In this document: piece by piece, positions 1 through 5,203 of the stretch
How the letters are laid out: each line of letters begins with the position of its first letter
How positions within the stretch are numbered: position 1 is the first letter of the stretch
DNA from: Gammaproteobacteria bacterium
GTDB lineage: Bacteria > Pseudomonadota > Gammaproteobacteria > J044
Reading direction: 5' to 3'
Length of the DNA stretch: 5,203 nucleotides
Assembly (NCBI GenBank): GCA_003696465.1
Contig: RFHG01000337.1
Coordinates: forward strand, 1 to 5,203
Program-made: the position numbers and the translations under genes
The notes under the pieces: model-generated
What the model was told of the DNA's origin: nothing
What the model saw: only the letters and a program-made list of their open reading frames with translations
The model's database searches: none

Positions 1-2708
1 GGTTCGAGCAGCTGCCCCGGGTGGACGGGGTGGCCAGGGAGCAGCCGCATGGCCCGGTGCGCGAGGCCTTTCGCCATCTGCCGCGGGGGTGTGTGGGCGA
101 GGCGCGGCCGGCCCCGACAGGCGAGTCCGCCGACTTCGAGCACGAGCGGCGGCAGATTCGTGTCCTGCAGCTGATCAACGCCTATCGATTCCAGGGCCAC
201 CGTGTGGCGGACATCAGTCCGCTCGGGCGCGAGCCCGAGGAAGTGCCGGAGCTCACCCTCGAGTACCACGCGCTTTCCGAGCAGGATCTCAACACCTTCT
301 TCAATACCGGCTCCCTGGCCGGCCCCGATGTCGCCACCCTGGGCGACATCATCGCCCTGTTGCGGCGCACCTACACCCACCACATCGGCTGGGAGTACAT
401 GCACATCCTCGGTACCGAGGAAAAACGCTGGCTGCAGTTCCGTATCGAGAGCGTCGCCGCATCGCCCGACTATTCGCCCAACTTCAAGCGCTTCATCATC
501 GAGCGCCTGACCCAGGCCGAGGGTCTGGAGCACTACCTGCACACGCATTATGTGGGGCAGAAGCGTTTCTCGCTGGAAGGCGGCGAGAGCCTCATCCCGC
601 TGCTCGACGAACTGATCCAGCGTGCGGGGCGGCAGGGTGTGCGTGAGGTGGTCATCGGCATGGCGCACCGGGGCCGGCTCAATGTGCTGATCAACGTGAT
701 GGGCAAGTCGCCGGCCGAGCTGTTCGCCGAGTTCGAGGGCCGCAACAGCGTGGGTGAGCGCAGCGGGGACGTGAAGTACCACCAGGGCTTCTCCTCCGAT
801 ATCGAGACCCGCGGCGGCCCGGTGCATGTGGCGCTGGCCTTCAACCCCTCCCACCTGGAGATCGTGGGGCCGGTGGTGGAGGGCTCGGTGCGGGCCCGCC
901 AGGACAGGCGGGGCGACAGCGAGGGACGCGAGGTACTGCCGGTGGTGCTGCACGGAGACGCCGCGCTGGCCGGGCAGGGTGTGGTGCAGGAGACCCTCAA
1001 CATGTCGCAGACGCGGGGCTTCTCCACCAAGGGCACCGTGCATGTGGTGGTCAACAACCAGATCGGCTTCACCACCAGTTTTCGGGGTGATGCGCGCTCC
1101 ACCTTCTACGCCACCGATGTTGCCAAGATGATCAATGCCCCGATCTTCCATGTGAACGGGGATGACCCCGAGGCAGTGATGTTTGCCACCCAGGTGGCGC
1201 TGGACTATCGCATGGCCTTTCGCAAGGATGTGTTCATCGACCTGGTCTGCTACCGCCGGCACGGACACAACGAGGCCGACGAACCGGCCGTCACCCAGCC
1301 GCTCATGTATCGCCGCATCCGCAGCATGCCGACCACGCGCGAGCGTTATGCCCGCCAGCTGGTGGAGGAAGGGGTCCTGTCCGAGGACGAACCCGGGCAG
1401 ATGGTGCGGCGTGCGCGCGAGGCACTGGAACGCGGCGAACCGGTGGTGCCGCATCTGCTGCACGAGCCGCCGCCGGACCTCCATCGCGTGGACTGGAAGC
1501 GCTACATCGGCCATGAATGGGACGAGCCGGCGGAGACGGGCGTGGAGCGCGCGCGGCTGCAGACCCTGGGAGAACGGCTGCTGGATCTGCCCGAGGGTTT
1601 TGTCGTGCATCCGCGCGTGCAGCGCATCCTCGACGACCGCCGTGCCATGCTGGCCGGCGACAAGGCAGTGGACTGGGGCTGGGCCGAGACCCTGGCCTAC
1701 GCGACCCTGGTCGAGGAGGGCTGGCGCGTACGCCTGTCCGGCCAGGACAGCGGCCGTGGCACCTTCTTTCACCGCCATGCGGTATTGCACGACCAGAACA
1801 CCGGCGAAACCCTGGTGCCCTTGCGCACGCTGACCGATCCGCCGCGTTTCCTGGTCATCGACTCGCTGCTGTCGGAAGAGGGCGTGCTGGCCTTCGAATA
1901 CGGCTATGCCACCACCGAGCCCGACTGTCTCACCATCTGGGAGGCCCAGTTCGGGGATTTTGCCAACAACGCACAGGTCGTAATCGACCAGTTCATCACC
2001 TCGGGCGAGCAGAAATGGGGGCGGCTGTGCGGGCTGACCCTGTTCCTGCCGCACGGGTTCGAGGGGCAGGGACCGGAACATTCCTCGGCCAGGCTGGAGC
2101 GCTGGCTGCAGCTCTCTGCCCAGCACAACATTCAGGTTTGCCAGCCCACGACCGCCTCCCAGTGCTTCCACCTGCTGCGGCGGCAGATGATCCGCCCCTA
2201 CCGCAAGCCACTGGTGGTGATGACGCCCAAGAGCCTGCTGCGTCACCCGGATGCGGGCAGCCCGCTCGAGGCCCTGGAGCAGGGCGCGTTTGCCTGTGTC
2301 ATCGACGAGACCGAGGCGCTGGATCCGGCCCGTGCCGAGCGGATTCTGCTGTGTTCCGGCAAGGTGTATTACGACCTCCTTGCGCGGCGACGGGAAAAGG
2401 GGCTCGATACCGTCGTCATCGTGCGCATCGAACAGCTCTATCCCTTTCCGGAACGGGCACTGGCCAATGTGCTGGCCCGCTATCCGGCGGACGCAGAGGT
2501 GTTCTGGGTGCAGGAAGAGCCCCTGAATCAGGGCGCCTGGTACAACATCCAGCACCACATCCGCCATATCCTGGGCCGCGAGCGCTGGCTGCAGCATGTC
2601 ACCCGGCCCGCTGCCGCAGCACCCGCAACCGGCTATTATTCGGTTCATGTACGCGAGCAGCGCGCGCTGGTGAACCGGGCCCTCGGCCTGGCGGAAGACG
2701 AAGAATGA
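1..2708 (+). CDS. sucA: 2-oxoglutarate dehydrogenase E1 component, 5' end outside the window
   Basis: E1 of the cytoplasmic 2-oxoglutarate dehydrogenase complex; it decarboxylates 2-oxoglutarate with thiamine diphosphate (ThDP) and reductively succinylates the lipoyl group of E2. The frame is already open at base 3, reading FEQLP, which aligns with E. coli residues 45-49. About 44 N-terminal residues are therefore missing, and the GTG at 21 is an internal Val, not the start. 901 whole codons are visible; the full protein would be near 945 residues (E. coli 933). Counting from the codon at base 3: AHRGRL with its active-site His at 222, FNPSHLE His at 284, and the ThDP/metal motif from GD at 318-319 to NN at 351-352. 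CYRRHGHNEADEP surrounds residue 420. The transketolase-like pyrimidine-binding domain starts near 558 (WGWAETLAYATL) and holds the LSEE Glu pair at 625-626. The C-terminal domain contains EEPLNQGAWY (nt 2515-2544). No frameshift or missing key residue was seen. It is first in the visible sucAB order. Confidence 0.97.
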   Translation, partial: FEQLPRVDGVAREQPHGPVREAFRHLPRGCVGEARPAPTGESADFEHERRQIRVLQLINAYRFQGHRVADISPLGREPEEVPELTLEYHALSEQDLNTFFNTGSLAGPDVATLGDIIALLRRTYTHHIGWEYMHILGTEEKRWLQFRIESVAASPDYSPNFKRFIIERLTQAEGLEHYLHTHYVGQKRFSLEGGESLIPLLDELIQRAGRQGVREVVIGMAHRGRLNVLINVMGKSPAELFAEFEGRNSVGERSGDVKYHQGFSSDIETRGGPVHVALAFNPSHLEIVGPVVEGSVRARQDRRGDSEGREVLPVVLHGDAALAGQGVVQETLNMSQTRGFSTKGTVHVVVNNQIGFTTSFRGDARSTFYATDVAKMINAPIFHVNGDDPEAVMFATQVALDYRMAFRKDVFIDLVCYRRHGHNEADEPAVTQPLMYRRIRSMPTTRERYARQLVEEGVLSEDEPGQMVRRAREALERGEPVVPHLLHEPPPDLHRVDWKRYIGHEWDEPAETGVERARLQTLGERLLDLPEGFVVHPRVQRILDDRRAMLAGDKAVDWGWAETLAYATLVEEGWRVRLSGQDSGRGTFFHRHAVLHDQNTGETLVPLRTLTDPPRFLVIDSLLSEEGVLAFEYGYATTEPDCLTIWEAQFGDFANNAQVVIDQFITSGEQKWGRLCGLTLFLPHGFEGQGPEHSSARLERWLQLSAQHNIQVCQPTTASQCFHLLRRQMIRPYRKPLVVMTPKSLLRHPDAGSPLEALEQGAFACVIDETEALDPARAERILLCSGKVYYDLLARRREKGLDTVVIVRIEQLYPFPERALANVLARYPADAEVFWVQEEPLNQGAWYNIQHHIRHILGRERWLQHVTRPAAAAPATGYYSVHVREQRALVNRALGLAEDEE

Positions 2709-2721
2709 CAACACGACTGCC

Positions 2722-2727
2722 ACGGAG
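2722..2727 (+). promoter_or_regulatory. Ribosome binding site of sucB
   Basis: ACGGAG ends nine bases before the ATG at 2737 and is a good Shine-Dalgarno match at normal spacing. It lies in the 28-base gap after the sucA stop. The gap shows no hairpin or room for a separate promoter, so sucB is most likely translated from the sucA message. This site also supports the ATG at 2737 as the start. Confidence 0.75.
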
Positions 2728-2736
2728 CGCATTCAC

Positions 2737-3993
2737 ATGAGTATCGAGGTTCGGATACCGGCCCTGCCGGAATCGGTGACCGATGCCACCATCGCCGCCT
2801 GGCACAAGCAGCCGGGCGAGCCGGTTCAGGCCGAGGAAAACCTGCTCGACCTGGAAACCGACAAGGTGGTACTGGACGTGCCGGCCCCGGCCAGTGGCGT
2901 GCTTCGCGAGATTCTTGCCGAGGCGGGTGCCACGGTGCATGCCGGGGACGTGGTGGCGGTCATCGAGGAGACGGCGTCCGCCGAGCAGCCGGTCGAGGAG
3001 GCGCCCGGGGAAAAGTCCGCACCCATGCCGGCCATGAGTCCTGCCGTACGGAGGCTGGTGGAGGCCGAAGGACTGGATCCGCGGCAGATCCCGGCCACCG
3101 GCAAGCATGGCCGGCTGCTGAAGGAGGATGTCGAGCGCTGGTTGCAGGCCCATTCCCCCACCGTGGATGCGGCAGGGGCGCAGCAGGATGATGCAGCGCC
3201 CCCGGCCCGGGCCGACGCAGAGGCGAGTGATGCCCACCCCGGGGCGCGCGCGGATTCGCTGCGCAGCCCTTCGGCCCCGCCACCTTCCGAATCGCGCCGC
3301 GAGCAGCGGGTGCCGATGACGCGGCTGCGTGCGCGGATTGCCGAGCGACTGGTCGCCGCCCAGCAGCAGACTGCCATGCTCACCACCTTCAATGAGGTGG
3401 ACATGAGCGCCGTATCGGAGCTGCGGGCCCGCTATCGCGAACAGTTCGAGCAGGCCCATGGCGTGCGACTGGGTTTCATGTCGTTCTTCGTGCGCGCGGC
3501 CTGCGAGGCCCTGCGCCGCTGGCCCATGGTGAATGCCTCCATCGACGGTCACGATATCGTCTATCACGGCTATTTCGACATCGGTATTGCCGTTTCCACC
3601 GAGCGTGGCCTCGTGGTTCCGGTGCTGCGCGATGCCGACCGGATGAGTCTGGCCGAAATCGAACAGGCCATTCGCGATTTCGCCACGCGGGCCCGCGAAG
3701 GGCGGCTGGAGCTGGAGGAGCTCACGGGGGGGACCTTCTCCATCACCAACGGAGGCGTGTTCGGTTCCCTGTTTTCGACGCCGATCCTCAATCCGCCGCA
3801 GAGCGCCATTCTGGGCATGCACCGCATCCAGGAGCGGCCGGTGGCCATCGAGGGCGAGGTCGTCATCCGGCCCATGATGTATCTGGCGCTGACCTACGAC
3901 CACCGCCTCATCGATGGACGCGAGGCCGTGAGTTTCCTGGTCACCATCAAGGAGCTGATCGAGGACCCTGCCCGCCTGTTGCTGGACCTGTGA
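2737..3993 (+). CDS. sucB: Dihydrolipoyllysine-residue succinyltransferase, E2 of 2-oxoglutarate dehydrogenase
   Basis: E2 core of the complex; it carries the succinyl group on a swinging lipoyl arm and transfers it to CoA, giving succinyl-CoA. Complete, 418 residues (E. coli 405). One lipoyl domain spans residues 1-78, with the lipoylated lysine at K43 in ETDKVVLDV. A linker of about 20 residues follows, then the peripheral subunit-binding domain at about 98-136 (MSPAVRRLVEAEGLDP to EDVERWL), which docks partner subunits. A second Ala/Pro-rich linker runs to about 189. The catalytic domain (190-418) contains AMLTTFNEVDMS, SITNGGVFGSL, STPILNPPQSAILGMH and the active-site motif DHRLIDG, with catalytic H389 and D393. 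The STPILNPPQSAILGMH stretch and the single lipoyl domain fit the succinyl- rather than acetyltransferase branch. The start is set by the GGAG site and by the lipoyl domain beginning directly at MSIEVRIPALPESV. The stop overlaps the next gene by four bases. Confidence 0.97.
   Translation: MSIEVRIPALPESVTDATIAAWHKQPGEPVQAEENLLDLETDKVVLDVPAPASGVLREILAEAGATVHAGDVVAVIEETASAEQPVEEAPGEKSAPMPAMSPAVRRLVEAEGLDPRQIPATGKHGRLLKEDVERWLQAHSPTVDAAGAQQDDAAPPARADAEASDAHPGARADSLRSPSAPPPSESRREQRVPMTRLRARIAERLVAAQQQTAMLTTFNEVDMSAVSELRARYREQFEQAHGVRLGFMSFFVRAACEALRRWPMVNASIDGHDIVYHGYFDIGIAVSTERGLVVPVLRDADRMSLAEIEQAIRDFATRAREGRLELEELTGGTFSITNGGVFGSLFSTPILNPPQSAILGMHRIQERPVAIEGEVVIRPMMYLALTYDHRLIDGREAVSFLVTIKELIEDPARLLLDL
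3990..3993 (+). other. GTGA stop/start overlap between sucB and the sensor gene
   Basis: The TGA stop of sucB (3991-3993) lies within GTGA, so the GTG at 3990 can serve as the sensor start. Such overlaps usually indicate translational coupling within one transcript. No strong Shine-Dalgarno stands in front; the only candidate is GGA at 3984-3986, better spaced for the alternative GTG at 3996. Either start leaves no room for a terminator or promoter between the genes. Confidence 0.6.
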
Positions 3994-5203
3994 GCGTGCG
4001 CGGCCTGCTGCTGCTGTTGCTGCTGATCCCCGGGCAGCTGCTGGCCAGTGAAAACGGGGTCGAACTGCTGCCCGGCATGGATCACGTGTTCCTGAGTCCC
4101 CGGCTCGAGTGGCTGGAAGATCCGCAGGGGCAGATGACGCTGGCGGATATCCGCAAGGCGCTTGCTGCAGGCCGTTTCCGTTCCTATCCGGAAGACATTC
4201 CGAACTTTGGCTATACGCACAGCGCGGTGTGGTTCCACGCACGCATTCACAATGGCAGCGGCCAGTGGAGACGCTGGCTGCTCGAGATCGGGTATCCGCT
4301 GCTGGACGACATCCGCGTCTTCATCCAGTATTCGGACAAACCCCCGCGGCACTTCCTGGGCGGTGACCGGCGGCCCTTCCCCAGCCGCTATATCGAGAAC
4401 ACCCATTTTCTGTTCCCCCTGGAACTCGAGCCCGGGGAGCAGGCCGAGCTGTTTATCCGCGTGCGGACCGGCAGCGCCATGCTGATGCCGGCCAATCTGT
4501 GGGCGCCGGAGCGCTTTCACTCCCTGGATCACCGCCGGCAGTTTGCCGATGGCCTGTACTATGGCGCCCTGCTGGCCATGCTGCTGTTCAATATCGTCGT
4601 GTACCTGTTCATCCGCGACCGCTACTATCCGCTCTACCTGGGATTTCTGGCGGCCTTCGTGCTGTTCCAGTCCACGCTGGAGGGCTATGCCTACGAATAC
4701 CTGTGGCCCAATGCGCCGTTGTGGAACGACAAGGCCCTGTCGCTGTTCATTCCGCTGGCACTGCTGTTTCTGCTCCTGTTCATCAGGGCGTTTCTGCAAT
4801 TGCGTACGCGGGCCCCGGGTATCGACCGGATCTACCGCGCCGGCGCCTGGATCATGGCGGGACTGCTGCTGCTGGCGCCGTTCCTCTCCTACCAGAGCAG
4901 CATCCGCATCGAGACCCTGATCAACTTCCCGATCATCCTGCTGGTGCTCTACACCAGTCTGCGCCTCTGGCTGCAGGGCAACCGCCCGGCGGGAATCATC
5001 TTCGCCAGCTGGCTGGCCCTGCTGCTCGGCATCCTGCTCTATCTGCTGCAGGTCTATGAGCTGTTGCCGGTCAATGCCCTCACCCTCAACGCCTTGAAGT
5101 TCGGCGCCCTGATCCAGGTGCTCGGTTTTGCCACCGCGCTGCTGGCCCGCGTGCGCCAGCTGGTAGTGGAAAACCGCATCATGCAGGAGCGGCGCAGGAA
5201 GGA
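3990..5203 (+). CDS. 7TMR-DISM family membrane sensor protein, 3' end outside the window
   Basis: Inner-membrane signal receptor, visible for 404 codons without a stop. Residues 1-20 form a signal peptide (short Arg-containing n-region, Leu-rich core, likely cleavage in QLLASE). Residues about 25-175 resemble the periplasmic 7TMR-DISMED2 domain, a beta-rich fold thought to bind ligands such as carbohydrates: HSAVWFHARIHNGS, WLLEIGYPLLDDIRVFI, FLGGDRRPF, LFIRVRTGSAMLMPANLW. Seven hydrophobic segments follow at about 187-208, 213-230, 250-270, 284-301, 308-328, 333-356 and 367-388, as in 7TMR-DISM proteins. From 387 a charged helix (ARVRQLVVENRIMQERRRK) enters the cytoplasm and looks like the start of a signalling coiled coil. 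In this family the output is usually a GGDEF diguanylate cyclase or a histidine kinase; which one applies cannot be seen. GTG at 3990 gives a four-base overlap with sucB. GTG at 3996 is also possible and sits better behind the weak GGA at 3984. The ligand is unknown. Confidence 0.88.
   Translation, partial: MSVRGLLLLLLLIPGQLLASENGVELLPGMDHVFLSPRLEWLEDPQGQMTLADIRKALAAGRFRSYPEDIPNFGYTHSAVWFHARIHNGSGQWRRWLLEIGYPLLDDIRVFIQYSDKPPRHFLGGDRRPFPSRYIENTHFLFPLELEPGEQAELFIRVRTGSAMLMPANLWAPERFHSLDHRRQFADGLYYGALLAMLLFNIVVYLFIRDRYYPLYLGFLAAFVLFQSTLEGYAYEYLWPNAPLWNDKALSLFIPLALLFLLLFIRAFLQLRTRAPGIDRIYRAGAWIMAGLLLLAPFLSYQSSIRIETLINFPIILLVLYTSLRLWLQGNRPAGIIFASWLALLLGILLYLLQVYELLPVNALTLNALKFGALIQVLGFATALLARVRQLVVENRIMQERRRK
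4005..4025 (+). repeat. Short CTG-rich codon run in the signal peptide
   Basis: Seven consecutive leucine codons, six CTG and one TTG, form the hydrophobic core of the sensor's signal peptide. Gain or loss of a triplet would stay in frame, so this is more likely codon preference for leucine in a GC-rich genome than a phase-variation switch. Confidence 0.5.

Noticed and set aside
2709..2736. Possible terminator or promoter between sucA and sucB
   Set aside because: The 28-base gap has no GC hairpin followed by T residues and no -35/-10 pair; it only holds the ribosome binding site.
1517..2740. Open frame of 407 codons on the + strand in another frame of sucA
   Set aside because: It overlaps the conserved pyrimidine-binding and C-terminal domains of SucA, and its Ala/Arg/Gly-rich translation shows no domain.
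2599..4242. Long open frame of 547 codons on the - strand, opposite sucB
   Set aside because: It lies wholly opposite well-conserved coding sequence, its product is low-complexity and rich in Arg, Gly and His with no recognisable domain, and long antisense frames are expected in GC-rich DNA.
3894..4799. Open frame of 301 codons on the - strand, opposite the sensor gene
   Set aside because: The Gln-rich stretch near its end is simply the complement of the CTG leucine codons of the signal peptide. The + strand frame gives a coherent signal peptide, periplasmic domain and seven helices.
4499..5059. Alternative + strand frames over the transmembrane region (4499-5059 and 4543-4920)
   Set aside because: Both are out of frame with the membrane protein running from 3990 to the window end and show only compositional Pro/Ala/Arg or Cys/Ser-rich sequence.

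Overview
The window looks like chromosomal DNA from a GC-rich gammaproteobacterium. All genes are on the + strand and tightly packed. The two enzyme genes resemble, almost motif for motif, the E. coli SucA and SucB proteins as I remember them. I infer a Chromatiales-like or related lineage only from the high GC content and the gene style; no marker in the window fixes the taxon.

Layout. Positions 1-2708 hold sucA, the E1 component (thiamine-diphosphate decarboxylase) of the 2-oxoglutarate dehydrogenase complex. Its first ~44 codons lie before the window. A 28-base spacer carrying a good ribosome binding site follows. Positions 2737-3993 hold a complete sucB, the E2 lipoyl-bearing succinyltransferase. 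The sucB stop codon overlaps by four bases (GTGA) the start of a third gene, which runs off the right edge at 5203. This third gene encodes a membrane sensor: a signal peptide, a periplasmic 7TMR-DISMED2-type domain, seven predicted transmembrane helices (7TMR-DISM) and the beginning of a cytoplasmic helix. Its output domain lies beyond the window.

How they work together. E1 decarboxylates 2-oxoglutarate and passes the succinyl group to the lipoyl-lysine of E2, which forms succinyl-CoA in the TCA cycle. The third component, E3 (lipoamide dehydrogenase, lpd), often directly follows sucB but is not the next gene here. It must be further downstream or elsewhere, if it is present. The sensor occupying that place is the one unusual point of the window. 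Otherwise this is ordinary core metabolism. I saw no RNA gene, mobile element, CRISPR array, terminator or convincing promoter, and no stretch above 300 bases lacks a gene.
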